Shown here piece after piece: positions 9,550 to 18,966 of a stretch of 64,000 nt of DNA. Position 1 is the first letter of the stretch. Every line of letters begins with the position of its first letter. A model generated the notes under the pieces. It saw only the letters and a list, made by a program, of their open reading frames with translations. It made no database searches and was not told the DNA's origin. Source of the stretch: Vibrio sp. UCD-FRSSP16_30 (lineage in GTDB: Bacteria > Pseudomonadota > Gammaproteobacteria > Enterobacterales > Vibrionaceae); the NCBI RefSeq assembly GCF_001676025.1, contig NZ_LZFW01000046.1, positions 1 to 64,000 on the forward strand, given 5' to 3'. The translations under genes were made by a program, and so were the position numbers.

Positions 9550-9933
9550 TTAAATACACTCGGCGGTATATTGCTCAATCAAGTGCGCGGTGTGCTGTTG
9601 TGCATCACCCGCATAAAATGCGTTTGCTTGCTCCCAACCTAATTGACGGCTGACTTCTGATGTGGCGGTAAGCACGGCTTCAGCCTCACTCATCCCCTCA
9701 TTAAGCGCTAATGCCGTTGTCTTTGCTCGCTGAATATACTTGTACATATGGCTTTGATATTGGGCAAGATTGGCGTCTTTTGTTAAGAATGCCGCGTATC
9801 CGCCACAACGTGTTTGATTAATAAAGGTTTCAGGTGTTGGCGGTGGATTAACCGGCATAGCAAAGCTAGTGCTACAAGTAAAAATACCCGCAGTTAATAT
9901 CACTGTCGCAAGTTTATTTGAAAATACCTTCAT
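9550..9933 (-). CDS. Small exported protein of unknown function
   Basis: 127 residues with a clear Sec signal peptide (MKVFSNKLATVILTAGIFTC..., probable cleavage after TSFA). A Cys occurs in the signal region, but no good lipobox is present, so a soluble periplasmic protein is more likely. The mature part is Ala/Gln/Thr-rich with two Cys (in TRCGGY and the C-terminal AECI) that may form a disulfide. No family was recognised. It lies between convergent selO and the SgrR-type regulator and is probably monocistronic. Confidence 0.65.
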   Translation of the reverse strand: MKVFSNKLATVILTAGIFTCSTSFAMPVNPPPTPETFINQTRCGGYAAFLTKDANLAQYQSHMYKYIQRAKTTALALNEGMSEAEAVLTATSEVSRQLGWEQANAFYAGDAQQHTAHLIEQYTAECI

Positions 9934-10116
9934 TCGTATCCTTATTAATTAAGCGCGACACAGCCGCGACCTGACATACATAAGCTAGACTTCAGTTGAT
10001 GAATCGCATTATGAGCTGCAACTATTATGAAAGTATATTAATAATGATTCACTAGCAATAATTTCAGTAACAATAGCTTAAGTAACTCATCTATTAATTA
10101 GTAGATTAACAGGCAC

Positions 10117-11811
10117 TTACTGCCGTTTAGGATGTTCAGGCATCACCCACACCTTAGAAAAATCAAACCAGCCAAGCGCATTGCATTTTGCATTTTGCAG
10201 CGCGCCACACTGATCTTTACTCACCCCAAGCCAGCAATGGAACATGGGGATAATGAGATGGTTTTGCACTAAATATCGACCAATTTCTCGCGCAGGAAAC
10301 GCTTCATTTGGCAGTTGTTGCCACTGTTTAATTAAGCCATGTACGTGCTCAAATTGGGATGTGCTACTTAAAGGTTCAATGTCACTGTAACCAAGAATCC
10401 AGCCACGTAACGTGTCTTCTCTGTGATTGCCAAGTCCCATGGGCTTGATCCACAAATCTATCGCTTCAATATCATCAGGCACATGCTCGTAACGAATAAA
10501 CTGCACCGACAAACCATCTTGCTTTAACAGGCTTGCGATAGCCTTGGCTAAGGTCGGAAATACGGGATGCTCGCTATGATAAGCAATGCTCACTGTTTTA
10601 TTAGCTGGTGGTGCGTGTTTTGGCGCAGGCTGACTGTGATACCAACCCGGCCTTATACCATGTGCCGGTAATAGACCAAGCTCGACTATCGACTCCTGAC
10701 TTAACTGCTCAAACAAGTTAAATGTCGACAATTTAGAAGCGAAATAATGTTGCCACTTTGGGTCTTGTCCTAGCCCGCTACGCTGATTAACCGCGATGTA
10801 GGTACAACCTGGATCAAGCGCAACTTCATCATCGGTTCTTTGTTTGGGAATATTGGGCTGTGACAAACTTGGATAAACAATACTGGAATGTATTTCATCA
10901 ATCACCCACACCTCTACTCTGTCCACCAGCGGACGAAAGCCAAAATAGCTATCAAACGCTTCTAAAATCAACCTCTTATCATCATTAACGGCAACACGAT
11001 AAGGGCCCGTTCCTGATGGCAAGCGATCAAAATCTTCAATATCACCACTGTTGGGCGGTATTATTTTAGCCACTGTTTCAGCAAGTAATACATCGAGATA
11101 AAAATCAGGACGGCTCAGTTCTATATCAATGACTAATGGAGAAGGTGTGGAAACTTGCTCGATATGCGCAAACATAGGCAATTTAGACAGTGTTTGTAAA
11201 TGAGAAACGACCTGCTCTGTTTCCAATAATGCGCCGTTATGAAAACGCACCTTAGCTCTTAGGTAAAACCGCCAATGGCTGCCGTCTATATTTTCCCAAG
11301 AATGAGCAAGATCTTGAATTAATTGATCATCTTCATCTAATTGGGTTAGGCCACTAAAGACTTGTTGGATGATGTTTTGTTCAGAGCGTCGATGAGGTTT
11401 ACTGGGATTAAGTGTGGCCAAAGGACGATAATAAGGGAGCCTTAATACCTGTTGCCCCTGACGATTTTGCACGCCAAGGTAATCTTGAATCACCTGAGTT
11501 AAGCGGTTAGCATCTTGATTAAGTACTTGTAGTGCTTGCCCAATACGTCCCTCTTCAAGGTAGCGTTTTGCCAGTCCTTCGCCAACATCTTGTCGGTTCT
11601 GTTTGAAAATAAGCTGAGACTGTTTGCCTCGCCCTGCCGATGGTCGCCACTCTATCCAACCTTCTTCAGTCAGTTTATTTAGCACGATACGAGCATTACG
11701 ACGAGTACAGAACAAAATGTCGGTAATATCTTCTATTTGGGTATCGCTATCTTGACCATTAAAGTGTTCAAATAAGGTTTCAAACTGAGTTCTAAGGCGA
11801 GGGCTACTCAT
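10117..11811 (-). CDS. SgrR-family transcriptional regulator
   Basis: 564 residues. The N-terminal ~115 residues form an SgrR_N winged helix (DITDILFCTRRNARIVLNKL, WIEWRPSAGRGKQSQL). The rest is an SBP_bac_5-like ligand-binding domain (RPLATLNPSKPHRRSEQNI, RFHNGALLETEQVVSHL). In E. coli SgrR senses sugar-phosphate stress and activates sgrS. No sgrS-like RNA was recognised here and setA is absent. The ligand domain is related to YejA-type binding proteins, so a peptide ligand is an alternative. It is not adjacent to any obvious target; autoregulation is typical. Confidence 0.85.
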   Translation of the reverse strand: MSSPRLRTQFETLFEHFNGQDSDTQIEDITDILFCTRRNARIVLNKLTEEGWIEWRPSAGRGKQSQLIFKQNRQDVGEGLAKRYLEEGRIGQALQVLNQDANRLTQVIQDYLGVQNRQGQQVLRLPYYRPLATLNPSKPHRRSEQNIIQQVFSGLTQLDEDDQLIQDLAHSWENIDGSHWRFYLRAKVRFHNGALLETEQVVSHLQTLSKLPMFAHIEQVSTPSPLVIDIELSRPDFYLDVLLAETVAKIIPPNSGDIEDFDRLPSGTGPYRVAVNDDKRLILEAFDSYFGFRPLVDRVEVWVIDEIHSSIVYPSLSQPNIPKQRTDDEVALDPGCTYIAVNQRSGLGQDPKWQHYFASKLSTFNLFEQLSQESIVELGLLPAHGIRPGWYHSQPAPKHAPPANKTVSIAYHSEHPVFPTLAKAIASLLKQDGLSVQFIRYEHVPDDIEAIDLWIKPMGLGNHREDTLRGWILGYSDIEPLSSTSQFEHVHGLIKQWQQLPNEAFPAREIGRYLVQNHLIIPMFHCWLGVSKDQCGALQNAKCNALGWFDFSKVWVMPEHPKRQ

Positions 11812-11877
11812 AAAGAGGAAATTCCAGTTTCAAAAAGAAAATAACATTTCCTCATTTTAGCATGAACTCAAGTGATT

Positions 11878-12099
11878 TTACGTGATTGGAATGCCAGTAA
11901 CTTGTGAAATTTCTTTAATCGTTTCCGCTTCTAGTTTAAGAGAAAAACGACTTTGTGAATCGGTGACCACCAGCACTTGGCCCATCAGCGAAATCGCATC
12001 CGTTTGAGCTTCTAGTGTTAGGCGCTGCGCTCCTTCAAAACGAATCATTAGCTCATGAGGAGTAACAACAATTTTTCCTAATTCAAAATCTAAAGTCAT
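11878..12099 (-). CDS. DUF3389-type small protein
   Basis: 73 residues, cytoplasmic, predicted mostly beta (GKIVVTPHELMIRFEGAQRL). The pattern resembles the DUF3389 family found mainly in Vibrio; the match was recognised by eye, not searched. Its ATG overlaps the stop of the upstream thioesterase gene in an ATGA arrangement, which indicates translational coupling. The function is unknown. Confidence 0.7.
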   Translation of the reverse strand: MTLDFELGKIVVTPHELMIRFEGAQRLTLEAQTDAISLMGQVLVVTDSQSRFSLKLEAETIKEISQVTGIPIT

Positions 12100-12536
12100 G
12101 AATTACCCTTCTTTTTTCCGCCTTGTCTAACCATAACCGTATGTCGAGCAATGCACACCAATGCGCCGCTTTGATCTTTTATTTCAATGGACCATAGCTG
12201 TGTACTGCGCCCTAAATGTACTGGAGTGGCAACGCCCGTCACAACACCAGAACGTACTGCTTTTATATGATTGGCATTAATCTCCAATCCCACACAGTAG
12301 CTATCAAGATCACAACAAAAATTGGCAGCAAGTGAACCTAGAGACTCAGCCAACACCACCGATGCTCCGCCATGTAACATGCCTAAAGGTTGGTGGGTTA
12401 TGGGCGCGACTGGCATGGTGGCCGACAGAGAGTTTTCTGATACTTGAGTGTAAATAATGCCTAAGTGCTCTATAAGCGTATTTTTAGATGACTCATTTAA
12501 CGACTCTAGACACAGTTCACGTTTCCAAATACTCAT
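12096..12536 (-). CDS. Hotdog-fold acyl-CoA thioesterase, MenI/YdiI-like
   Basis: 146 residues from the ATG reading MSIWKREL, which has GGAG 8 bases upstream. The longer frame adds 36 residues without a matching ribosome-binding site. The motif MLHGGASVVLAESLGS contains the HGG loop and catalytic Glu of the PaaI/EntH/MenI group, followed by VGLEINANHIKAVRSG. This is very close in pattern to E. coli MenI (YdiI), which hydrolyses 1,4-dihydroxy-2-naphthoyl-CoA in menaquinone synthesis. Other acyl-CoA substrates are possible. It forms a two-gene operon with the DUF3389 gene. Confidence 0.85.
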   Translation of the reverse strand: MSIWKRELCLESLNESSKNTLIEHLGIIYTQVSENSLSATMPVAPITHQPLGMLHGGASVVLAESLGSLAANFCCDLDSYCVGLEINANHIKAVRSGVVTGVATPVHLGRSTQLWSIEIKDQSGALVCIARHTVMVRQGGKKKGNS

Positions 12537-12698
12537 CACTCTCGCTCCATTAATGCCTTTTAGTTCTAGTATCTTATTCTTTTTTAACTCTTTTATGTCT
12601 AGTTTTTTCAATCTTACGTGCAAATTTCTTCGTTTGAACCACACTTGAAGCTATTGAGAAGCAATCATCTCGCAAAGATAAATAAGGACTATCATTGT

Positions 12699-13487
12699 AT
12701 GCGATGTAAAGCAGCATTACTTTCAGCCATATCGACCATCATACTTACCGCTTGTGCCACCTCTCCAACGGGTAGAAATCAAGTGGTACTATTTTCTGAT
12801 ACTCAAATGTCCAGCCTCGGAAGCCAGTCATTTGAGGAGATGAAAACTGAGCTGAATATCAGCAAAGATAATAAAACCAATGCGTATGTACAGTGTGTTA
12901 CCACAGCCATCTTAGATTATGTACCGATCCAAGGGAGCTTCAGCCAGTGGGAAATTGTGGTATTTGATAGCCCGCAAGTAAATGCATTTGCTTTACCTGG
13001 AGGTAAAATTGGCGTTTATACGGGGTTGTTGAAGGTCGCTATAAATCAAGATCAGTTAGCAACCGTCATTGGTCATGAAATTGCTCATGTACTTGCCGAT
13101 CACAGTAATGAGCGTATGTCCCATGCACAACTTGCCAATACTGGATTGCAAATTAGTAACATTGCTTTAGAAAGCCAAGACTATCGCAACGAAATCATGG
13201 CGCTAATGGGCGTGGGTGTTCAATATGGTGTTTTGTTACCCTATGGCCGTACTCAGGAAAGTGAAGCGGATATTGTTGGACTAGAATTAATGGCAAAAGC
13301 TGGGTTTGACCCTTATCAAAGTGTCGAGTTGTGGAAAAACATGGCAAAAGCCTCTGGAGGCAATCAAACGCCAGAGCTGCTATCAACCCATCCCTCTCAC
13401 GATACTCGAATCAAGGACTTAACCGCAAAAGCGGCCAGTTTACCGATATATACCGGACAAAAGCCTAATTGTGGCAGTGCGAGTTAA
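12699..13487 (+). CDS. M48-family metalloprotease lipoprotein
   Basis: 262 residues from the ATG reading MRCKAALLSA, preceded by AAGGA at 10 bases; the upstream in-frame TTG lacks support. A lipobox LTAC gives lipidated Cys19, followed by Ala, which predicts outer-membrane sorting. The peptidase domain has HEIAH (residues 126-130, zinc ligands and catalytic Glu) and a downstream ESEAD, whose Glu is the third zinc ligand. It is related to the LoiP/YcaL/BepA-type periplasmic proteases that monitor outer-membrane assembly. It is smaller than BepA and lacks TPRs. It is divergent from the thioesterase operon. Confidence 0.9.
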   Translation: MRCKAALLSAISTIILTACATSPTGRNQVVLFSDTQMSSLGSQSFEEMKTELNISKDNKTNAYVQCVTTAILDYVPIQGSFSQWEIVVFDSPQVNAFALPGGKIGVYTGLLKVAINQDQLATVIGHEIAHVLADHSNERMSHAQLANTGLQISNIALESQDYRNEIMALMGVGVQYGVLLPYGRTQESEADIVGLELMAKAGFDPYQSVELWKNMAKASGGNQTPELLSTHPSHDTRIKDLTAKAASLPIYTGQKPNCGSAS

Positions 13488-13634
13488 CACCAATATCCTG
13501 AGCTGAGTCCATTTACAAGCGTAATTAACGCCTTGCAAACACAGCTTACAGTGACATTGTTCGGGTTCTACTTTCATTAGAGGGCCGAAATATGGATAAT
13601 GTCGCCAATTACACGAGATAAACAAGGTTAATAC

Positions 13635-14204
13635 ATGTCTATTGAATCAACATTGCGCCAACGTAGCGGCGATAAATGCGAACTTTGCGGCGCAACGAAC
13701 GATCTACAACCTTTTGCTGTAGCACCTCACTCTCAAGCAACCGTCGATCACGGTGCTCTTTTGTGTGATACCTGCCGTACTCAAGTTGAAGATGCGGATC
13801 AAATGGATGTGAACCACTGGCGCTGCCTAAACGACAGCATGTGGAGCCAAGAAGCACCAGTACAAGTACTAGCATGGCGTCAACTTACTCGCCTAGCACG
13901 TACTGAAGCTTGGGCTCAAGACCTTCTAGATATGATGTACATGGAAGAAGAAACTAAGCTTTGGGCTGAGACTGGCATGGAAAACGACGGTAAAAAACAC
14001 GTTGATTGCCACGGTGCACCACTAGCAAAAGGTGACACGGTCACTATCATCAAAGACCTACCTGTTAAGGGGTCTTCAATGGTCGTTAAAATAGGCACAA
14101 TGGTAAGAAACATCAGCCTTGCGCAAGATGACGTTGAGTTGTTCTCAGGTAAAGTAGATGGACAATCTATGTGGTTACGTTGCGAATTTTGTCGTAAAAA
14201 GTAA
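13635..14204 (+). CDS. PhnA-like zinc-ribbon protein (YjdM family)
   Basis: 189 residues. The N-terminal zinc ribbon has CELC (Cys15, Cys18) and CDTC (Cys44, Cys47). The C-terminal PhnA domain starts near residue 118 (DCHGAPLAKGDTVTIIKDLPVKGSS), an SH3-like fold. A further CEFC lies at the C-terminus. Despite the old name, members of this family are not phosphonoacetate hydrolases; the function remains unknown. A good terminator follows, so the gene stands alone. Confidence 0.88.
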   Translation: MSIESTLRQRSGDKCELCGATNDLQPFAVAPHSQATVDHGALLCDTCRTQVEDADQMDVNHWRCLNDSMWSQEAPVQVLAWRQLTRLARTEAWAQDLLDMMYMEEETKLWAETGMENDGKKHVDCHGAPLAKGDTVTIIKDLPVKGSSMVVKIGTMVRNISLAQDDVELFSGKVDGQSMWLRCEFCRKK

Positions 14205-14231
14205 TTAAACATAGCCAACAAGTAACAACGT

Positions 14232-14263
14232 AAAAAAGGCTCATTTTATTTTGAGCCTTTTTT
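14232..14263 (+). terminator. Intrinsic terminator of phnA-like gene
   Basis: 12-bp stem aaaaaaggctca/tgagcctttttt with an 8-base loop; the T run is within and after the descending arm. Confidence 0.85.
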
Positions 14264-14648
14264 GTACCTAAATTTCGGCTAAATGCTGATGTTCAACATT
14301 CACTATTCTCTTTTTAAGCTCTCAAATTTTACTCTGCTCAAGCGCCAAATGTAGACTTGAAACGAACGATAACCGCCACCAATTGCTAATGTGTTATGTT
14401 TTGCTTTTTCCATCCCATCTCATTTATTGATAATAGTCAGATCATTTGATTGATAGGGCAACCCTCACTTTAATAACAACAAATTAACCTTACATACGAC
14501 ATGGTTAACAAGTTTACAATATGCTCATATAAAACATGATTGAAACATGTGATCATTAATTAACCATAAAGCAGTCGCTCTACAGTAATGGATCTCTTAA
14601 AAAATACTCATTCATAGAGCAACTTAAACATCGTTTGTGAGGAACTAT
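14264..14648. other. Intergenic region upstream of the anion transporter
   Basis: AT-rich region that must carry the transporter promoter. A loose TTTACA...catataa arrangement near 14513-14533 is possible but unconvincing. No open frame, hairpin or known operator was recognised. Confidence 0.35.
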
Positions 14649-16037
14649 ATGAATCGAAATGACAATATTCCACTACCCCGCAATACAAGAGAATGGCTGT
14701 TGAACAAAAATAGTCTTATTATTTTAGCCGATATTGTTCTATTTTTTGCTCTATACAACACCCTCCCTTTTGAACATCACGTTGTCTTAGGTCTCTGCAT
14801 CTTAAGCTTTGTAGCAATACTTTGGTTAACTGAAGCTTTACATGTCACTGTTACGGCAATACTTATTCCTATTCTTGCGGTCATATTCGATATTTTCGAT
14901 ACACAAACCGCGTTAGGTAATTTTTCTAACCCAATCATTTACCTATTTCTTGGTGGCTTCGCATTGGCTGCAGCTATGCATGTTCAAGGCCTAGATAAAG
15001 TCATTGCTGATAAAGTGCTTATTTTTGCTAAAGGAAAAATGCGTACTGCGGTTTTCATGCTTTTTGGTGTCACAGCTGGCTTATCAATGTGGATTAGCAA
15101 TACTGCAACCGCTGCGATGATGCTGCCTATGGTTCTAGGCATATTAAGTAAAGTCGATGCCGACAAAGAACGAAAGACCTATGTCTTTGTTTTATTGGGT
15201 GTTGCTTACAGTGCCAGTATTGGTGGCATCGCAACCGTTGTTGGTTCTCCTCCAAACGCAATTGCGGCTGCAGAGGTAGGGCTTACTTTTACTGAGTGGA
15301 TGAGCTTTGGTGTACCAGCTGCAATAATTTTATTACCCATCGCCATCGCAACATTATATTTAGCTCTTAAGCCCAACTTAAAGGGCACTTTTGAGCTGAA
15401 TCGAGAACCGATAGCTTGGGACAAAGGCAAAATCGTCACCTTATCCATCTTTGCACTAACTGTGTTTTTTTGGATTTTTAGTAAACCTATAAATGCAATG
15501 CTTGGTGGTATATCAAGATTTGACACTATTATTGCCTTAGTCGCGATTGTACTGGTGAGCTTCGCTCGTGTCGTTCATTGGAAAGATATTGAAAAAACCG
15601 CTGATTGGGGTGTTTTGATCTTGTTTGGCGGTGGGATCTGCCTTAGTAATGTATTAAAAGCAACCGGTACCAGTGTCTTTTTAGCTAATTCTCTAAGCAA
15701 CTTAGTCGCAGACTTTGGCTTAATCTTCATTATTGCCTCTGTTGCTTTATTCGTTGTTTTCCTTACAGAATTTGCAAGTAACACCGCTAGTGCAGCATTG
15801 TTAATTCCTATTTTTGCTACTGTTGCCGAAGTATTTGGTATGTCACCAGTAGTTTTATCAGTCCTTATTGCCGTCGCCGCATCTTGCGCCTTTATGCTCC
15901 CTGTTGCGACTCCACCAAACGCCATTGTGTTTGGCTCTGGTCATATAAAACAGCAAGAAATGATGCGAGTCGGAATTATCCTCAATATAGCTTGTATTGG
16001 TGCGTTAACCTTAATTGCGATGTTGTTATGGCAATAA
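14649..16037 (+). CDS. DASS-family (INDY-type) sodium/anion symporter
   Basis: 462 residues from the ATG reading MNRNDNIP, preceded by AGGA; a GTG four codons upstream is in the ribosome-binding site itself. About eleven membrane segments. The two SNT motifs of the SLC13/VcINDY family are present ([11 protein letters not shown] near residue 145 and [11 protein letters not shown] near 380), each with a following sodium-site loop ([18 protein letters not shown]). This predicts Na+-driven uptake of dicarboxylates such as succinate, or a related anion. No dicarboxylate-sensing two-component genes are nearby. Confidence 0.9.
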   Translation: MNRNDNIPLPRNTREWLLNKNSLIILADIVLFFALYNTLPFEHHVVLGLCILSFVAILWLTEALHVTVTAILIPILAVIFDIFDTQTALGNFSNPIIYLFLGGFALAAAMHVQGLDKVIADKVLIFAKGKMRTAVFMLFGVTAGLSMWISNTATAAMMLPMVLGILSKVDADKERKTYVFVLLGVAYSASIGGIATVVGSPPNAIAAAEVGLTFTEWMSFGVPAAIILLPIAIATLYLALKPNLKGTFELNREPIAWDKGKIVTLSIFALTVFFWIFSKPINAMLGGISRFDTIIALVAIVLVSFARVVHWKDIEKTADWGVLILFGGGICLSNVLKATGTSVFLANSLSNLVADFGLIFIIASVALFVVFLTEFASNTASAALLIPIFATVAEVFGMSPVVLSVLIAVAASCAFMLPVATPPNAIVFGSGHIKQQEMMRVGIILNIACIGALTLIAMLLWQ

Positions 16038-16080
16038 TACTGGTAAGCAGGAGCCATACGATTACAGCTTGTTAGATGTT

Positions 16081-16105
16081 TTATCCCCCTGACTAAGGGG
16101 GATAA
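16081..16105 (+). terminator. Strong hairpin without T run after the transporter gene
   Basis: Perfect 10-bp stem ttatccccct/agggggataa with loop gacta, 44 bases after the stop. No U tract follows, so it is more likely an RNA-stabilising structure or part of a two-hairpin 3' end with the next terminator. Confidence 0.5.
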
Positions 16106-16157
16106 TGCCGATCAGTTAAGATGAAGAAGATCCGTTGACCGAACCTTTATTGGTGTC

Positions 16158-16192
16158 AAAATCCATGAGTATTCGGTACACATGGATTTTTT
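16158..16192 (+). terminator. Intrinsic terminator of the transporter transcript
   Basis: 10-bp stem aaaatccatg/catggatttt with a 13-base loop, followed by further T residues. Confidence 0.75.
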
Positions 16193-16305
16193 ATTGTGGA
16201 TCTTTATGATCATCATAAGAAAGAGACTTTCCCAATTGCAATAAAGCCTAGCCTTAGCAGCATCCTTTTTTAGCCTAAATGCCAACCTAATTGATTTTGC
16301 TCACT

Positions 16306-16998
16306 CTAAAATGCAAATTTGTATTTTGCATAGATGCTGCCGTCAGTGTCATCTCTTATGTCTGATGCCCAAGAATGTTCCGCGCCAACTCTAAATTGGT
16401 GGGTTTTCACTTGATAGGAGACGAAGGTATCTAAAGACACAATTGAGGTCGAGATATGATTGCCGTCGGCATAGGTGTAGAAAGGATCAACTCCTAGCGA
16501 CCAGCCCTTCCCCAATTGCACTCGTGAATAAGTACCAACGGTATACAACATACTGTGTCTGTCTATACGATCATTTTCAGATAGTGCATCCCCGTAACCC
16601 ACTGTTGCAATAGGATAAAATTGAAGAGTCTCATTAATTTTTAGTGCATATATACCACCAACATTGAGCGCGTATGCTGACTCATCGTTGTCTTCAAATT
16701 GGTAGGTAGCATCGACATATAAACCCAGCCCTTTGTACAGACCCATTTTGGCGTATCGACCATTTATCGCATCCATACCACTTTTTGTTTCGATGGAGAG
16801 AAGATTATTTCCCCAACCAAATCCAACAGAAGCATCCACTAAAGGATCGTTATCTTCGGTGTAGTTGGAGCTCAAATAAATACCAACACTTGAGTACACC
16901 GCTGTGGGATCTGACATATCAACGTCATCTGCTTTAGCATTTGCTAATGTGCTGTTCATTGCTAAAGCTAAGATTGCTATTAAGGCACTCGTTTTCAC
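16306..16998 (-). CDS. Predicted outer-membrane beta-barrel protein, unknown function
   Basis: 230 residues with a Sec signal peptide (MKTSALIAILALAMNSTLANA). The mature part alternates polar and aromatic residues in short strands (LGLYVDATYQFED, SLGVDPFYTYADG) and ends in YKFAF, the C-terminal Phe signature recognised by the BAM complex. About eight strands are likely, an OmpA/OmpW-sized barrel. No specific family was recognised. It lies 103 bases downstream of the DUF1254/DUF1214 gene on the same strand and could be co-transcribed. Confidence 0.75.
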   Translation of the reverse strand: MKTSALIAILALAMNSTLANAKADDVDMSDPTAVYSSVGIYLSSNYTEDNDPLVDASVGFGWGNNLLSIETKSGMDAINGRYAKMGLYKGLGLYVDATYQFEDNDESAYALNVGGIYALKINETLQFYPIATVGYGDALSENDRIDRHSMLYTVGTYSRVQLGKGWSLGVDPFYTYADGNHISTSIVSLDTFVSYQVKTHQFRVGAEHSWASDIRDDTDGSIYAKYKFAF

Positions 16999-17101
16999 TA
17001 ATATTATCCCTTTGCTTAATCAAGCAGTCCAAGCCAAGTCAAATTAATAACTCAACTTAGACTGCCCTAGTACTATGGGTTCGCTCATCGTAACAATAAG
17101 A

Positions 17102-18142
17102 TTAATTTTGTTCTTTTAACTCTTTAATGATTAAATCATATTCAGAATCAATCACTTGCTGAGTTGCGCCATAATGTCGTGTCGTAATCGTAAAGTCACC
17201 ATCATAAGCTGACGTGTCAATATTATTGATGGCATCAGCGCCACAATTAAATGAGATGGTTACCGTGCCATCTTTATTTTTATCCCATGTGTATGAGTTT
17301 ACCGCCACCGCACCTTCAATCAGGTATTTCTCTGAGTCGTACGCGGTAACTGAAGTAAAGAAGGTATTTTTAGGATCTTCAAACGTTGTGGTGACACATT
17401 TATCCGCATTAATGAATGGAGAGTTCACATACTTGTTGCCTTCATTCGCCACCGGTGAAGCGCCGCCCCAACCTGCTGCATTTTCTAAGTTCCACTGCTG
17501 TAGATCTGTCACTTCACTTGGCGTGCGCGGGAATGTGTAAGTAAACTTACCTGTCTCTTCGACGATATCATCTACAATGCGCTTACGCTTCCAGACCTCT
17601 TGGTCCACTTCATCGAAGTTATATTTAGGCAGTACGTAATCTGTTGCAAAGTTAAAGAACGAAACATCAACCGCGTGCAGTGCCTCTCTTGATTGCTCAA
17701 TGCCATTTTCTAGCCCTGAGCGATAAATTAGAAACGCCGTTTCTGTGTCTGTCACGTTGACCGTATGCACGCCATCTTCAACAATTAAATGCTCGCCATG
17801 ACCGTTTTCTGTAATGACTTGCACAGATAAATAGTTATCAGTGTCAGGAATCTGGAAAGTCACTTTACCGTCAACTGCTTTTAAAATCGCAACACCGTAT
17901 AAGGTATCGTCATTCATCTGTACCGTTGGTGCTTTATTGCCGCGCGGTGGCAGATTTTCCAAAATCGCAAACTGTTTATTTGCGCCGCCATTCATCCAAT
18001 TTCGATACATACGAGCCGTCTCTGCATGAGCAAAGTTAGCTTTTGTCACGGGAATAAAATGTTGAGTTTCCATATCTGCTGCAATTGATACGCCAGATGA
18101 AACACTGAATGCGATAACTGTTGCGAGTACTAATTTTTTCAT
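17102..18142 (-). CDS. DUF1254/DUF1214-domain exported protein
   Basis: 346 residues with a signal peptide (MKKLVLATVIAFSVSSGVSIAA). The DUF1254 part includes LPPRGNKAPTVQMNDDTLYG, where asparagine-aspartate-threonine-leucine-tyrosine is the family hallmark. The C-terminal DUF1214 part includes FTSVTAYDSEKYLIEG and a strand-rich ending. These periplasmic proteins are widespread and of unknown biochemical function. The nearby barrel and small membrane gene on the same strand suggest an envelope context, but no pathway can be assigned. Confidence 0.8.
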   Translation of the reverse strand: MKKLVLATVIAFSVSSGVSIAADMETQHFIPVTKANFAHAETARMYRNWMNGGANKQFAILENLPPRGNKAPTVQMNDDTLYGVAILKAVDGKVTFQIPDTDNYLSVQVITENGHGEHLIVEDGVHTVNVTDTETAFLIYRSGLENGIEQSREALHAVDVSFFNFATDYVLPKYNFDEVDQEVWKRKRIVDDIVEETGKFTYTFPRTPSEVTDLQQWNLENAAGWGGASPVANEGNKYVNSPFINADKCVTTTFEDPKNTFFTSVTAYDSEKYLIEGAVAVNSYTWDKNKDGTVTISFNCGADAINNIDTSAYDGDFTITTRHYGATQQVIDSEYDLIIKELKEQN

Positions 18143-18331
18143 AATATTCTCAATAAATTGAAGTTGATAGCGGCGTTTGCCTGCTCCTATGAAAAGAGTA
18201 TAGATGACTTTTAGTGGACAAATGAAATCATTAGTATTGATAAGTGATATAAACTACGCGCATAACTAAAGCCAATGAGTCATTGGTTAGGAAAAATTTA
18301 CATGCTAGATATTAGTGCGTAGCAGGCGAGA

Positions 18332-18574
18332 CTAAAACATCAATTTTAATACGATATAGGGCGTCAAATTTAGCAGCAGTATTCCTACTTTGTAATTAGC
18401 CAAGTAGGAGAAATACAATGTAGGTAGATGGGATCTTCTGACACCTGTAATTTTGCTGTGAACACTCATAGTGAAGTCTTTAAACAGGAATAAAAACGTC
18501 GTGGCAAATATCAACATGCCTATATTTATGGTGGTACACCAACCTAAGAAAGTCGCAATTTGATTAATATCCAT
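18332..18574 (-). CDS. Small membrane protein (DUF6868-like)
   Basis: 80 residues from the ATG reading MDINQIATFLGWC, with GGAG 12 bases upstream. Two hydrophobic segments (about residues 6-30 and 59-78) flank a basic central region (HSKITGVRRSHL). The pattern resembles the DUF6868 family of small inner-membrane proteins; this is recognition by eye. It is upstream of the DUF1254/DUF1214 gene on the same strand but separated by about 190 bases. Confidence 0.6.
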   Translation of the reverse strand: MDINQIATFLGWCTTINIGMLIFATTFLFLFKDFTMSVHSKITGVRRSHLPTLYFSYLANYKVGILLLNLTPYIVLKLMF

Positions 18575-18604
18575 AATCGATTTGTTCTCCGTAAACTTGA
18601 ACAT

Positions 18605-18966
18605 TCATACCATGGTCTAACTCACTTTTTGACTGCTAGCCCATTCCTAACCTCACTTATCTACAATATCTCGAAACCATATGTAAACCATTGAAATATT
18701 GTAACTATTTTCCCATGTTGATATTAATATAATTGCGTTTTTCTCAGCAATAATGAGAGATTTAAAGAAAACCATTAAATACTGTTTTTATATACAGCAC
18801 CCTCATAAAGAAGAGCCAAAAAGAAAACTACCTAAGAATACTTACCATCCTAAGCCTTTGATTACACAATAATTCATTGTAATAGTTTCACAATATTTCT
18901 GACTTTTTTCTGCAACAACAGTTCTTTAATCTCAGCATCAGAATTTAACTTACTCAAAAGAATCTT
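18605..18966. other. Divergent intergenic region upstream of pyrophosphatase gene
   Basis: AT-rich DNA between divergent genes; must carry promoters in both directions. Poly-T/A tracts are frequent. No known operator, RNA structure or small open frame was recognised. Confidence 0.35.

Noticed and set aside
10021-10116. Fur-box-like AT stretch (attaataatgattc) upstream of the small exported protein
   Set aside because: It matches fewer positions of the 19-bp Fur consensus than would be expected for a real site.
14540-14560. CRP site upstream of the INDY-type transporter (atgtgatcattaattaac)
   Set aside because: The left half TGTGA is present but the right half lacks TCACA.
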